A stretch of DNA of 64,000 bases from Drosophila pseudoobscura (GCF_009870125.1 NC_046679.1:18724001-18788000); one strand, 5' to 3'; positions 45,301-58,889 are shown, numbered from the stretch's first letter. Notes: generated by a model from the letters alone, not told the origin. Numbers and translations: made by a program.

Positions 45301-48300
45301 TCCGATTGGCATTTCGAAGCCTTCTTCATTCTCTGAGCTAAGCCGCACCCATGGCCAAAAGAACAAGCATCGTACAATAAGATGAATTTCTTAGAAAAAT
45401 CAGGAGTTCTGAGGATTGGAGCTGATGTTAATCTTCGTTTCAATTCTTCAAAAGCATTGGTTGCGGTTTCATTCCATATTAAGGAGGTATTCTGTTTCCC
45501 AAGCATCTCGGTCAATGGAAAGCTTACGGAGGCATAATTCTCGACGAAACGTCGATAGCATCCGGATAAACCGAAAAACCGCCGTAACTGCTTCACCGTT
45601 GTTGGAATTGGGAAGTCGTTGATTGCCTGAATCTTAAATTGATCGGTATTTATCTGACCATCATGAAACCGAGATATTTAATCTCTCTCATGCAGACCTT
45701 CGATTTTCGAACGTTGGTGGTGATATTCGCTTTTCTTAGGCAAAGTGCGATTTCTTGCAAAAGAATCAAGTGCGAATCAAAGTCATCCGATAGAACTAGC
45801 AAGTCGTCGAGATATACAAATACTCGATTCCGTAAACGTGAGGGTATGGCAGTGTCCATTAAGCGGCATAAGGTCTGAGGTGCATTTGTCAGACCAAATG
45901 GCATGACCTTATATTGGTACAGCGGACGATTAGGAACGGTAAACGCAGTATACGGTCGTGATGGCTCGTCCAATGGTATTTGCCAGAAAGCATGTTTCAT
46001 ATCATATTAGTTATATACCGCGCGGAGGTAAGCGGCTTAAGATCCCGTCAATATGTGGTAAGGGGTAAGCATCCTTCCTCGTGTATTTATTGATTTCGCG
46101 AGAGCCTACACATGTTATCTACCTCAGCAAAGGCCAGTGTCTTTGTTTGTTTAATCGCCTAATGCTAATCGCGCCTAATCGAAATAATGCTGTTTCGGCC
46201 TAACCCTTCTCATTCGTACGAAGGAAAAATTTCAATAACACCTTGCATTATTTTCTGCTCTCTACTAGAATGTTTGTGTAACTTGGGTGAGCTTTCTTCA
46301 TCCTCCATGGGACCTACATCTGACTCAAGTTTAAATTTTCTAAAAAAATCAATTCCCAAGTAAACCTCTTGGGTTAAGTCTGGTATGATAAAGAAATCTA
46401 TACTTTCCGTGAGTCTACGATGTGTAATAGTCACTGTGAAAATGCCCTCAACCGAGCATTTTGTTTGGCTGTTTTTACTCTAACCGACGCTCCAAAATCG
46501 AATAAGGCAATTGTCTTCAATCGTGATGGGTGTGTACATACGATTATCTCCTGTGCTGAATATACCCGATACTCAAAATGAGTATTGGGGTATATTAGAT
46601 TTGTGGTAAAAGTGGATGTGTGTAACGTCCAGAAGGGATCGTTTCCGACCCCATAAAGTATATATATTCTTGATCAGCCCTGTCTGGCTGTCCGGTAATA
46701 CTTCTCCACAAATCAAAACCTAGATGGACGCTGTTTATATGGACTCTTTCCAATCATTTGCAACTGTAAAGTTCTGGTCTGCTGTCATCTAGTTGTCTGG
46801 AAAAAGAAAAAAATGATCACAGAACGGATTTATTTTGAAAATTGAAATTGCGGATAAACGGTCAGAAACCTTTCGGACCGTCCTATTCAAAATGCTATTT
46901 TTTGTTACCCGGTACTCGAGGAATGTAGGGGTATATTCGGTTTCTTGTGAAAGTGGATGCTGAGTGAAAAACATTAACAAAAGAGAAGTGTAAAAACGGT
47001 CTTAGCTTGAGCGAAGAGCCAGTTGAGCGAAAACATATTTTATCGGGTCTTTTTTGTCTCATTCAATACATATGTCCATAAATGAGACTTTTTTTCGTAT
47101 GTATGTATGTATGTTTGGTTCTGGGAAATATTTGGTTTTTAGATATTGTTATCAAACAACATTGTTAACTTTATTTTTATTTTTTTAGGGATTAATTCAA
47201 CGATAATTCGAGGGATATGTAAAGTGATTGCTACAACAATAAACAAGTACAAGGATCTGCAATCACAACTCATCGTTCGGAGCCTCGTGGCTGATCTTGT
47301 CACTATTCATCATGATTTGACAGTAGAACATATGTTAAATGTCTTCAAAACACTTTTGTTTAAGGAATTTAACGCGGTTTCCCCACAAAAATCTTGTAAG
47401 CCGGCTGTTGTCGCATTGGGATGGATTGCTGTAATATTAAAGCTTGCAAATCGCCAATCAAATATTTATAAAACCGAAAAAGCAAGATTGATTGATTATC
47501 AAACATTGCTATATCAAATGACTTTATTGGGGCCACATCAACGCTTTGTCGATGCATCAACGAAAATAATATTTGATTTATGGTCGGATAGTAGCACTAC
47601 TTATGATGAAACTCTGGCCACAATATTTCAAATGGAGTTAAATACAAATGCGACCATTATGATAATGGTTATGATCAAATTTGAAGCTAAGAGTAGCAAA
47701 TCCATTATATTGAGATCACATACAGAAAAAATTGTTGAATATTTTGTCAAAAGCATGATTTCATGCAAATACAAACCCGACAAGTCGTTCATTCTGGCTT
47801 GTCGTCCATTGTTGGAATCACTTGCTGAATCCGAATTTGATTTTCATATATATCCTCCCTTAAAAAGGTCTATATTGCGAAGCCCTGAAAATACTCTAGA
47901 AAGTATTGGATTAATTTTTGACATGGTTAATATTGATTGTAGTCGGTACGCTTGCGAAATAGGAAAAGTTTTAATTAAGAACTTATACAGCAAGGGTGAC
48001 AATACACGACGCGAATCGCTTGAATCGTTGAAACTTCTTTCGCAAAAATGCTCTGATGCCATTATTATTAAAGAATTATTGGAAGAAATTTTTTCTGTGT
48101 TAAACGGCGCTGATGGAAAAATAAATGTAGTCGAATACAGGCTCAATTTAATACAGGTAAATATATCTTTTCCTACTCTTATAATTATAAGAAAGCAATT
48201 TTGGGTTGTGGTTGGTCCTTTTAAAGAACGCACAATCGACAATAAAATCATTGAAGGAAGTAGGTCCATCAATAATTAAAATAATAACAAAAAATTGGTA

Positions 48301-51300
48301 AAAAGGTGTCTTGAGTGATTTCATAAAAAACCTCAGCTTAGGGAAGAAAACTTAGGAAAACTTACATTTTTTTAATAGCAAACAAAAATAATTATATATT
48401 TTTAACATAGAAAATGGCTATACCATTTTGGCTATAACTAATTTTCTGTGGGAAAAACAGTTCCAGGGAAAAAGTTTTAAGGAAAGTAACTATTAGTAAT
48501 TATTGGAGTTGACCATATACTCCTGAAGCTTCTGCAGCCTATGGGGCATTGAACCTGACAAGTTTTGAAGAGTTTATATTTTACTATTGTCCCATTCAGC
48601 AACGATCGCTGCAAGGAAGCCCCACAGATCCACACAGACTCATTCATCAACAGTGTATTGTGGGTCTCAAAATAACCCATTGAGACCCGGGAAACATGAA
48701 TTGGCGCATTATCCTGCTGAAATGTCCATTGCTGCAATTATAAAGCAGCCAAGTGCGGCAAAGGAAAGATTTGTGCTTTGAATCATTGTCCTGGTACAGC
48801 TTGTATTTTAGTTTGCTGGTGTTTTGTGGATCAACGAAGTGAAAATTCTACTCACTTTTTGTCCATTCCTTCTTTAAAATGTCCAAATAAAACTCTTTGG
48901 TCATAATTTCCGTGAAAATGCGAAGCTCTCCAACACCTTTGGAAGAAATACAGCCCGAAACCATCACTGAAAGGTTGCCAAATTTAACAGTGGGCACAAT
49001 GTTCTTTGACTGGAGGGCTGTATTCGGCTTACGCCAAACTTTACCAGGCCCATCATTATAATACAGCATGATCTTGGTTAGTCACAAAAAATCACGTCGT
49101 TCCAGTACTCGAGAGGCTTGTCAACATTGAATATATCAAAGTTTAAGCGTTTCTCAATATTAGCACCGGTCAGCAAAGGCTTCTTCCTTGCCACGTGTGA
49201 TGAGTATCTGTGGACATTTAAAACTTTTCGCACCGTCTCGGGGAAAACGGTCTTGTTTAGATTAATTTTTATATCATTGACCAACTCTCTGAGGCTTGTT
49301 TGTGGCTTATTTTCCACAGTTTTCAAGATTTTCGAACAATCCCGCCGAGAAAACTTCTTTGGTCTGCCGGTAAAGGTCTGCAATTCTAGACTATTTTCTT
49401 TATCCGTTCGTTTAATAATATTATAAACTGTTCTCAGCTTAATATTAAACATCTTGGCCAACTACTTCGCTGTCTTTCCTTTACCATAATTAAAATATAC
49501 CAATTGTATGAAAGTACTGATTGAAAGAAGACGAAAGAAAAACAAACGGGACATCAAAATCAAAAAAAGACCAGACGCGTGCTTTTCTTAAATCTTCTTT
49601 GCAGTAACAAAGGAGCCGACTAAAATTATATGGCGAAAGCAATGTATGCTGTTGAATGTCAACGACATAGCCTTTCGAAGAGACTCTTCGCTGCCAGCTG
49701 AAATAATCATGACTCCATTAATTCGATTCAGAAATCTTGAATATGATCGTGCAGCGTGCAGCTTTAACCGACAATATAGCAAATAAGTTAAAAGTGAACA
49801 CTGATGATATCCACCATTAAATCGGTATTTTGATAAATATGTCCATTTATCGCTACCCGAATCTAAAAAACTACTGCGGAAAAAACGCGTTTGGACCTAT
49901 ACAAACCTCCATGTCCCGAAGCAAATTCGAGGCAATTAAGCAGTACTTCTCACTGAGTGATGAAAGTGAGCGGATCAAAAAGGGGTAACCAGGCTATGAT
50001 CCACTGTTCCTCACGCGCAGATTTGTCGACTGTCTCAATCAAAGGTTTGACTCCGTGCCAAAGCAAGCCCGCCTTTGAGTGGACGAACAAATGTGCAACA
50101 CAAAAATTAAGCACCAATTGCGCCAGTATATGCCCAATAAGCCACACAAGTGGGGTATCAAGCTATTTGTCTTGTGCCATTATTTTGGCTATGCATACCA
50201 CTTGGAGATCTATAGCGGCTATCCACTGTATCGGCGTCAATCACCAGTCAAAGCATTAGACCAAATTTTTTGAGGACCAAACAATTGACGTTTTAATGTG
50301 GCTTATTCAATTTTCCGACTTAAATCCAATCGAAAACTTGTTGGGAGATTTACGACACGAAATTAGCTTTTATTTACAAATAATCAATAATTATGGGAGG
50401 GCGTCCAAAAGTTGGGTTATGAGACACCTGCCAGACGCTTATAAATACGCTCAAATAAAAGCGGATTCATCGGATATTTAATATTAAATCCTATTTAGGA
50501 ACAAAAAAAATATATAAAAATCAGTTAACAAACTTCTTTCATAACAATTCTTGAAGTGTAAATGGATCTATTTTCTATTATAACATTATCCTATAATATA
50601 ATCAAGTTTATTTTTATTGAACACGAATACTTAAGGAATAATTGAGAACTAATATTAAGTTTAAAATATTGTTTTGTTATGTTATATGTGTACCCATTAT
50701 TAAGATCAACTAAATCAGGAATACCCCTGATACAAATGTACCACATATCTTCGTGCCATGAACACCCTCTGTTCACCCGATCAACATTTTTGTTTCCTTA
50801 AAATTTGTGTGTCGTTTTTGTGTTTGTGTTGTGTTGTGTTTTTTCTATTCATAAATACCCATACTACGATATACTACTATAATACTTAAATATATATATT
50901 TGTATTCTTTATTTCAGGGCGCGGGCTTTTTAAGTTTTAACAACATAAGCCAGGACCAAAGTTTAACCGTTTTAGATGAGGCAGTGAACTTGTTTTGGAA
51001 GGCTTTGGAATGTGAGACACAGGAAAAAGTTATTTGCTGTACTTTAGACATGTTTGCCTTATGGACTCAAAAGCTACGAAATGAGCTTCCCAGTGTTATT
51101 ATTAATATCTTTAAAACTGGAATTCATCAAAAGAACACAAATCAAATCATAAGGCAAAGTTATCTGGAATGGCTTCTTCTATCTATACAAAATACAACGG
51201 CTAACAATCATAGTTCCATTGTACCAGATCTAATCTCTTTGTATACCAAAGCCTTAGTTAATGCTTCCCAATTGTGTCACGCATCAGAAGCAGCCTGCAT

Positions 51301-54300
51301 TGCCTGTATTCTTCTGATATTAGAGAAGCCAACCGAGAACTACAGCCACTTTTGGACAACGGTGTTTGATATGAACAAACAGTATTTCTACAATGAAAAG
51401 TTTATTGCAACAGCACCAACTGAGACGCTGTGTCATATTTCATTAATGGCAAGAACGCTGATTTTATCATATTCAGAAAAAATTAAATATCAGTTTGGCC
51501 CATTAATCCGGACGTTAGTTCATAACTTGTGTAGCAATTCACTTAAGGTGCGAAATTTTACAAAAATTCAGGTAATGAAAATTATTAGAGCCCCTAAAGG
51601 TGTCGACTTTGTTAAATTAGCGCTCAATGAGTTTAGTAAACGCATTAATACGGTGAACATTCAAAATGAAGGCGAGAATTGTATTGACCAGTTTGGAATC
51701 CCAACGCAAGCATACGTAGACACATTACAAGTTTTGACTGACTTACAGAATATTAGTTATGAAGACTCTGTCGAGGTTGCCATGCAACTACTTCTTATTT
51801 CCCACCATCCGGCTATCGTAATCAATAATCCTTTTTTTTGGGAAACCACCATATTAAATAATTTTCAGCTCAAACCAGAAAATTTAATTTCATGTAAGAA
51901 AAATAATATTGTTGTTGAATATATCGAGAATTTTATAGTTTGTGCGTCTTACGAAAATACCATATCAACATTGGTGCGCCTTAGTCCCGACCTTATTGTT
52001 CCCATCATTATATTTCATTTTAAAAAGTATCTTCTTGATTCGGACAATTATAGTATAACTAATGAGGAATTCTTAACATATATGACACCAGATGGTGAAT
52101 TGTATGATAAAACTGTAATCCCACATGTAGACTCACAATATGCTACAACTCGTGTCAAACGAGAGAATAAAGTTTACAGCTATAAAGAACAGTTAGAAGA
52201 GATTGAGCTTCGTCGCGAAATTGATGAAAAACGACAAAAAGAGGGCAAATCAAAGACGACTAAGCTTACCCAAAAGCAAGAGGAACAAATTAAAAATCAA
52301 ACAGAAAAAGAGCTACGTATCAAGTTACGAGTTAAAAATTTGAATGAAAGACTGCTTTGCAAAATATGCTTACTTAAAGCTTCAATTTGTGGAAATGGAA
52401 AATATGTTTCTTTATATTTTTACACATTTTTAAATGATATCTTAAAAGCCACGGGAAGCCCACTTAGCGCAGAAGCTCTGACTGAACTTTATATATCCTT
52501 GCACGCCATTTGTTTCAAAAATCACCCAAAACTTGCCCGGGATATTGCGATCGCGACAGTTAAACTTCAAAAACCTTCGTGTAATTTAAAAGATGAATAT
52601 AATTCTATAGATTTACACAAAGCAATCGAAGAAATTATGTCTACTCTGGAAGACCATACCAATTCAAAACATTTGGACTCTTCATCATTTTCATATGCCT
52701 TTGAATTTCTTCGACGAGCATTATTATTTTTAAAATGCGACTCAAATAACAAACTCATCTCTATAGGCATACAAATGATCGGTATTCACGCGCAAGTTCG
52801 AGATGAAACTTCAGATTGTGAACCAAAGTTTTTGCCTAGGCTGGGTATGTTTGAAACATTATTAAATATATTTGAAAATAATAAAAATCAAGCCCAAACG
52901 GCCTGGGCAATTTTAGAAGTTGCGAAATCTTCCACCGGAGCTGCTAGCCCGGATAACCATATAATTATGGTATTTTTAGAAGCATTGCAATGTAATATAG
53001 ACTCTGTAAGAAACATTGCATTGCGTGCATTAAAAATAATGATAGAAGCCATTGTTAATCATTTAAAAGTTCACAATGACCTTCAAAAAGAAGTTATTGT
53101 CAGGCTTTGGATAGCCAAATTCGATGTTGCTGGTGAAAATAGAGATCTGGCCGAAATTGTCTGGAATATGGCTAATCTACCTCTCCCAGAGTTTAGTGAA
53201 ATAATATTTAATATCACACACTATGAACTATGTATCCAAAAGGCAGCTGCAGAGTCACTAATTCCACTTATAAAGACTGACGAAACGTTAGTTCAAAGTG
53301 GAATAAAGAAATTATTAGACATTTACAATGAAAAGCTTTCACTTATACCTCCTGTAGTGGATCAATTTGACCGTGAAATCGAGCCAGCAACAGACCAATG
53401 GAAAGCACGAAGAGGTGTTGCGTTTGCATTTTCCCAAATGGCCCCATACTTATCTGTTGAAGATATTAATTTCATTATGCATTTTATGGTATCCCAGGGT
53501 CTTGGAGATCGTGAGGATATCGTGCATAAGGAAATGTTAGCAGCTGCATTAAAGATCGTTGACATACATGGTAAAGAAACAATTGTAAGCTTATTACCTG
53601 TATTTGAAGAATTTCTTGATAAAGCACCGAAATCCCAGAGTTATGATAACATTCGTCAAGCTGTCGTAATTTTAATGGGATCTCTAGCTAGACATTTAGA
53701 AAAGGATGATAAACGAATTGATCCAATTGTTAAACGGTTGCTAACTGCACTGTCTACTCCGTCTCAACAAGTACAAGAAGCGGTATCAAATTGCTTACCT
53801 CATCTAATTCCTTCCGTAAGAGATGAAGCTCCAATTATGATTAAAAAACTTCTACATTCACTAGCAAAGTCAGATAAATATGGTGAGAGACGTGGTGCAG
53901 CGTATGGTATCGCAGGTATTGTGAAAGGACTTGGAATTTTATCGCTGAAGCAACTAGATATAATGTCTAAACTAACAGCTTATATTCAAGAAAAAAAAAA
54001 TTACAGATCCCGAGAAGGAGCTTTGTTTGCTTTTGAAGTATTATGTACCACACTTGGTCGCTTGTTTGAACCATATATTGTCCATGTTCTACCACATTTG
54101 TTGCAATGCTTTGGCGACTCATCCCAATACGTCAGACAAGCGGCGGATGACACTGCTAAAGTAGTGATGGGAAAGCTTTCAGCTCATGGCGTTAAACTAG
54201 TACTGCCATCACTTTTAGATGCTCTTGACGAAGATTCCTGGAGAACAAAGACAGCCTCTGTAGAGTTGTTGGGTGCAATGGCATTTTGTGCTCCAAAACA

Positions 54301-57300
54301 GCTTTCATCTTGCCTACCTAGTATAGTCCCGAAGTTAATAGAAGTGCTCGGTGATTCCCACACAAAAGTACAAGAGTCCGGTGCGGAAGCTCTTAAAGTA
54401 ATAGGATCGGTTATTAAAAATCCGGAAATTCAAGAAATTGTTCCTATTTTATTGAAAGCCTTGGAGGACCCGTCTAATAATACATCAGCATGCTTACAAT
54501 GCTTACTAAAGACAAAATTTGTGCATTTCATTGACGCCCCCTCATTAGCACTTATTATGCCTGTGGTTCAAAGAGCTTTTATGGACCGATCCACAGAAAC
54601 AAGAAAAATGGCAGCACAAATAATTGGAAATATGTATTCGCTTACAGATCAGAAAGATTTGGCCCCATACCTACCAAGTATAATTCCTGGCTTGAAGTCA
54701 TCTTTGTTGGATCCAGTTCCGGAAGTGAGAGCTGTATCTGCTCGAGCTCTTGGGGCTATGGTTAAGGGGATGGGCGAAACCTCATTTGAAAATTTATTGC
54801 CATGGTTAATGCAAACTTTAACATCAGAGTCAAGTAGTGTGGATCGTAGTGGTGCAGCACAAGGACTCTCTGAAGTAGTTGGTGGGCTTGGAGTCGAAAA
54901 GATGCATAAACTTATGCCCGAAATAATTTCTACTGCAGAAAGAATTGATATTGCTCCACACGTAAAAGATGGCTATATAATGATGTTTATATATATGCCT
55001 GGCGCGTTTCCTGAGGAATTTACACCCTATATCGGACAAATAATCAATCCAATCCTAAAAGCGTTAGCTGATGAGAGTGAATATGTGCGTGAGACAGCTT
55101 TAAAAGCAGGTCAGCGAATTGTCAATTTGTATGCAGAAACAGCTGTGGCGCTTCTTCTCCCCGAGCTTGAAAAGGGACTATTTGATGATAACTGGCGAAT
55201 AAGATATAGCTCAGTTCAATTGCTAGGCGATTTACTGTATCGCATATCTGGCGTATCTGGAAAAATGACTACTGAAACTGCTAGCGAAGATGACAATTTT
55301 GGAACTGAACATTCACACACAGCTATTATTCGTTTTTTGGGTGACGAGCGCCGAAATAGAGTATTGTCTGGACTTTATATGGGACGTAGTGATGTTTCTT
55401 TAATGGTTCGGCAAGCTGCGTTACATGTGTGGAAAATAGTTGTAACGAATACTCCGAGGACTCTTCGTGAGATTCTTCCTACATTGTTTGGTTTACTACT
55501 AGGATGTTTAGCAAGCACTAGTTATGACAAACGACAAGTAGCTGCTCGAACATTAGGGGACTTAGTAAGAAAACTTGGCGAAAGAGTACTACCTGAAATC
55601 ATACCGATTCTTGAAAATGGATTAAACTCTGATCACCCGGATCAACGGCAGGGTGTATGCATTGGTTTATCGGAAATAATGGCATCCACATCAAAAGAAA
55701 TGGTCCTTACATTTGTAAACAGCTTAGTCCCAACAGTACGTAAAGCTTTGTCCGATCCTCTACCAGAAGTTCGAGAAGCAGCAGCAAAAACATTTGAATC
55801 TTTACATAGCACAGTAGGATCTCGAGCTCTAGATGATATATTGCCTTTCATGCTTGAAGGTCTTTCCCATCCGGATCCTCTGATTGCGGAGAATACTTTA
55901 GATGGACTGCGACAAGTTATGTCTATTAAATCAAGAGTAGTATTACCTTACCTCGTTCCCCAATTAACTTCTCCTCCAGTTAATACCAAAGCTTTATCTA
56001 TTCTGGTATCTGTAGCTGGTGATGCACTAACGAAATACTTGCCAAAAATATTATCAGCATTATTAGATGCCTTATCAGAATCGTATGGTTCTGCAAATGA
56101 ACAACAGGAGTTAGATTATTGTCAAACTGTCATATTATCAGTAGTTGATGAAGTTGGTATAAGAACAATAATGGATACCTTGCTAATTTCAGCAAACTCG
56201 GATGATCTATGCACTCGAAAGTCCTCGGCAAGTTTGCTTTCTGCATTTTGCATTCACTCACCAGGTGACTACTCACAATACATTCCCCAACTCTTACGTT
56301 GCCTACTTGGGCTAATGGCTGATCACGATAAAGACATCTTAAAAAAATCATGGGAAGCTTTAAATGCTGTAATTAAGGGACTAAATTCGGCACAACAAAT
56401 AGCTCACGTATCTGATGTTCGCCAAGCAGTTCGGTTTGCTGCGAGTGAATTAAAAGAGCCTGAGCTACCAGGATTTTGTTTACCCAAAGGCATAACTCCA
56501 TTGCTGCCTGTTTTTCGAGAAGCAATTTTAAATGGCTTACCAGAAGAAAAGGAAAATGCTGCTCAAGGGCTGGGTGAAGTTATTTATCTCACTAGTGCAC
56601 AATCCCTACAACCATCTGTAGTACATATAACCGGTCCATTGATTCGAATACTGGGGGATCGGTTTAATGCAGCGGTCAAAGCTGCCGTTTTAGAAACATT
56701 AGCCATTTTGCTTAACAAAGTCGGTGTTATATTAAAACAGTTTTTACCCCAGCTTCAGACCACTTTCCTTAAAGCATTGCATGATCAAAACAGAAACGTT
56801 AGGATGAAAGCTGGTAAAGCCCTATCGGAGCTAGTGGCAATCCACTCTAGAGCAGATCCTTTATTTAACGAAATTCACAATGGAATAAAAAATACCGATG
56901 ATTCTGCTGTCAGGGAAACAATGTTGTATGCTCTTCGTAATATTGTGAGTTCTTCTGGAGACAAAATGTCCGAGTCAATAAGAAAACAAGTATTTGCCAC
57001 CTTATTAACCATGGTTGGACATCAAGAAGATATTACTCGAAATGCTGTTTGCGGGTGCTTAGGAGCTTTGTTGAAGTATATGCCAGCTGCACAAATTGAC
57101 GATATATTAAATAATTCAATACTTAACAACAATACAGACGATATGCTAATTAAACATGGGCACACAGTTATATTGTTTGTTGCTTTGAAGGAATGCCCTA
57201 ATGAAGTTCTCACATCAAACTTAAATGAAAAAATAAAGAAGAATATATTGTGTAATATTGTATCAGAAAAAGTGCCAATTGCTAGTAATGCTATTAGAGC

Positions 57301-57727
57301 TGCCACCTATCTTTTGGAGCACACTCTTCTTAATAAAAGTGAGCTTCCTACTACCATTATAGTAGCACTAGCTAGAGCAATGAATCATTCTAGTAATGAC
57401 GTGAAACAATTGGTTGCTAAAAGTTGTACACATCTTTCAAAGAATTTAACAGCAGAACAAATTGGGGCAGACGTTTTAAAATATTTGGTTCCTATGTTGG
57501 TAAATGGCACGAAAGAAAAGAATGGCTACGTGAAATCCAATTCAGAATTAGCCCTTATTTCCATTTTAAGACTAAGGACCGACGACTCAACGTATTCCAG
57601 AATATCAGAAGTCTTAGAATCGGGAGCTAAAGATTCATTAAGCGAAGTTGTAACAAAAGTTCTAAAACGGGCAGCAGCTCAGTCAGTAGTAAGGGAAGAA
57701 GACTTAGACGACACCTTACAAACCTAA
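42314..57727 (+). CDS. Gcn1: GCN1, activator of the GCN2 eIF2-alpha kinase
   Basis: Four plus-strand exons: 42314-42328 (MVDTQ), 42385-42487, 47189-48156 and the huge 50918-57727; joins are GT-AG with phases 0,1,0, giving 2631 residues, the size expected for metazoan GCN1. It is built almost entirely of HEAT repeats. A charged coiled-coil-like insertion (KEQLEEIELRREIDEKRQKE) is near residue 785. The EF3-like region runs from about 1365 to 1650 (GERRGAAYGIAGIVKGLGIL, SSQYVRQAADDTAKVVMGKL, VPEVRAVSARALGAMVKGMG). The C-terminal third corresponds to the region that binds the RWD domain of GCN2. GCN1 sits on stalled or collided ribosomes and, with ABCF-type partners, passes the uncharged-tRNA signal to GCN2. 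Introns of 4.7 and 2.8 kb hold transposon debris. The start context (AAAATGG) is good. Confidence 0.95.
42862..43740 (-). mobile_element. Deleted Tc1/mariner element with terminal inverted repeats
   Basis: Ends CAGCACCAATTTTTCAATAT (42862) and, inverted, GAGCACCAATTTTTCAATAT (43740), about 37 bp of imperfect identity including GATTTTCGCAAT/GGTTTTCGCAAT; TA precedes the left end. The minus strand 43521-42976 encodes a Tc1-type transposase start (SYGEIEDVVKLSRSTVQTIF, SGRPKKLSSRDERSILKEV), then HGSGSIMVSGAMASAIWCLW, with the catalytic middle deleted. Non-autonomous. Sits in GCN1 intron 2. Confidence 0.75.
43742..44164. other. GCN1 intron sequence
   Basis: A stretch at 43742-43895 (AAACGTTCCGTTTTAAGGTG, GGCAAACAAAAATATCTG) resembles the repeat piece at 23270-23345. 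Nothing else was recognised. Confidence 0.4.
44165..46450 (-). pseudogene. Ty3/gypsy retrotransposon pol, degenerate
   Basis: In minus-strand order: protease-end region PDLTQEVYLGIDFFRKF (46370), RT with KHAFWQIPLDEPSRPYTAF, VMPFGLTNAPQTLCRLMD and VYLDDLLVLSDDFDSHL (46000-45650), tether/RNase H with LRRFFGLSGCYRRFVENYAS and LLYDACSFGHGCGL (45596-45246), NYSVTELECIAVIKGIKKF, then integrase with RLYMDLSGPYPRSKAGN, ESILTDNGSQFRSGF and an ASERLKRSVL block (44975-44490). Stops and shifts separate the blocks; no LTRs recognised. Within GCN1 intron 2. Confidence 0.85.
46555..46700 (+). mobile_element. DINE-1/mini-me 5' fragment
   Basis: TATACCCGATACTCAAAATG, CGTTTCCGACCCCATAAAGT, TATTCTTGATCAGCCCTGTC; a short internal deletion removes the CATCAATAG segment. 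A still shorter related piece (GGTACTCGAGGAATGTAGGG) is at 46902-46965. Confidence 0.8.
48480..49480 (-). pseudogene. Tc1/mariner transposase, frameshifted
   Basis: The minus strand 49461-49078 gives the DNA-binding half: KMFNIKLRTVYNIIKRTDKE, FTGRPKKFSRRDCSKILKTV, TSLRELVNDIKINLNKTVFP. Then LYYNDGPGKVWRKPNTALQS and LSVMVSGCISSKGVGELRIF (49069-48848), and QWTFQQDNAPIHVSRVSMGY (48737 on), the second catalytic aspartate block. Frame breaks lie between the three parts. In GCN1 intron 3. Confidence 0.8.
49820..50275 (+). pseudogene. piggyBac transposase fragment
   Basis: The plus strand shows SRSKFEAIKQYFSLSDESER, then PGYDPLF, then VDEQMCNTKIKHQLRQYMPN and KPHKWGIKLFVLCHYFGYAY, matching the piggyBac catalytic core around the DEQM/I motif. 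Frameshifts occur upstream. It ends abruptly near 50275. Confidence 0.8.
50276..50712 (+). pseudogene. Tc1-like transposase C-terminus and right terminal repeat
   Basis: Directly after the piggyBac piece: FSDLNPIENLLGDLRHEISF, the DxNPIEN block with the terminal catalytic glutamate, to a stop at 50481. At 50679-50708, ATGTGTACCCATTATTAAGATC resembles the right terminal repeat at 1548-1580. Confidence 0.7.
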
Positions 57728-58220
57728 TTTCGACCTAAATCGTATACTTAGCACGATAAAATAGTAAACAAAATATATAGTCTCAAAATAGTTATAAATA
57801 TTGCAATTTTTAAATACGTTTTGTAAACAGTAATAAAGATTTGTATATTATTTGGTTGCCTATTATTTAAATAATGAAATATGACCGTTTCTTCCAAAGT
57901 AACGAATATCGGTCGTAGGGGGTGGATCGACTTTGCGAATATATTAATAAATCAAGATGAAAGGTCACAGTAGACTTCGGTTTCTTGCTTATCGATTTCT
58001 AAGTTTTCAGTAAAACCACTCTACATACCGTGCAATACTACAAAGTAACCATTGTGAGCAATAGAGGTCCCGCTGCGGTGCCACGCTGACTAAGGCATAT
58101 ATATACTTTATATACCTTTGTTGTTCACAATGGTTAAAACAGCCAAAATTGCTTGTAAGAATTAATATCGTCGATGTTAAAAAACACATGGATGCCATTC
58201 TTTTTACTGTAATGTGTAAA
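57728..58220 (+). other. GCN1 3' UTR and downstream sequence
   Basis: After the TAA at 57725-57727 the sequence is A/T-rich, with AATAAA at 57832-57837. Nothing was recognised beyond it. Confidence 0.5.
57832..57837 (+). terminator. GCN1 polyadenylation signal
   Basis: AATAAA 105 bp after the GCN1 stop, followed by T/G-containing sequence (TTGTATATTATTTGGTTG). Confidence 0.6.
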
Positions 58221-58224
58221 TCAT

Positions 58225-58405
58225 AGAATTTGTATAGCCGATACTCAAAATGGTAAAAGTGGATGTGTGTAACGCCCAGAAGGAAGCGTTTCCAACCTCA
58301 TAAAGTATATACATATATTCTTGATCAGCATCAATAGCCGAGTCGATTGAGCCCTGTCTGTCTGTCAGTCCCTATTAGCGCCTAGAGCTCAATGACTTAC
58401 TCAAG
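58225..58405 (+). mobile_element. DINE-1/mini-me 5' fragment
   Basis: TTGTATAGCCGATACTCAAA, a core with one change (CGTTTCCAACCTCATAAAGT), GATCAGCATCAATAGCCGAG and a short GTCTGTCTGTC tract. Confidence 0.8.
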
Positions 58406-58889
58406 ATAAAAAAAAAATTTTTCGAAATTTTTTTTAAAATTTGAGGTTTGTTTGCGGCGCAAAAACAAAGGCAGCTGACCAAGTGTTTGCTTCAAAGTAA
58501 AAACAATTTGGAAATATGGAAAATAGTCGTACAGGTATGTAGATTCCACGTTGTATGTTGGTGTGTTTTGTGTTTCGAGTGTTTTTACAACTGAAATTTA
58601 GCAAATGTAGTTGTGTTCTGTGGAGTGTAACTTATTCGGCGCGCGCTCTTGCTAGCAACTATAATTGGTATGTTTTTCGTTAAAGTATTACGGTTATTAG
58701 ATTACGGTGATAATAACATCTTTTGCCACTTTTTGCCCGTTTTCGAAAAAAAAGATGGCATATAGAAGCCAAGTATGAGTTTCGCCGTTTAACATTGCTA
58801 GAGGTTTGGGACAACAACGGGCGTGATGACTCTGCCGTAACAAAGTGGGTGTTGGAAAAATTTAACAAAAATCAAGTTAGCAACTCACA
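58406..58889. other. Leader-like sequence before the BEL gag
   Basis: The plus frame 58723-59016 (KRWHIEAKYEFRRLTLLEVW) is open but not recognised and may be untranslated or decayed retroelement sequence. Confidence 0.35.

Noticed and set aside
47844..48272. 142-residue minus-strand frame
   Set aside because: Antisense shadow of GCN1 exon 3.
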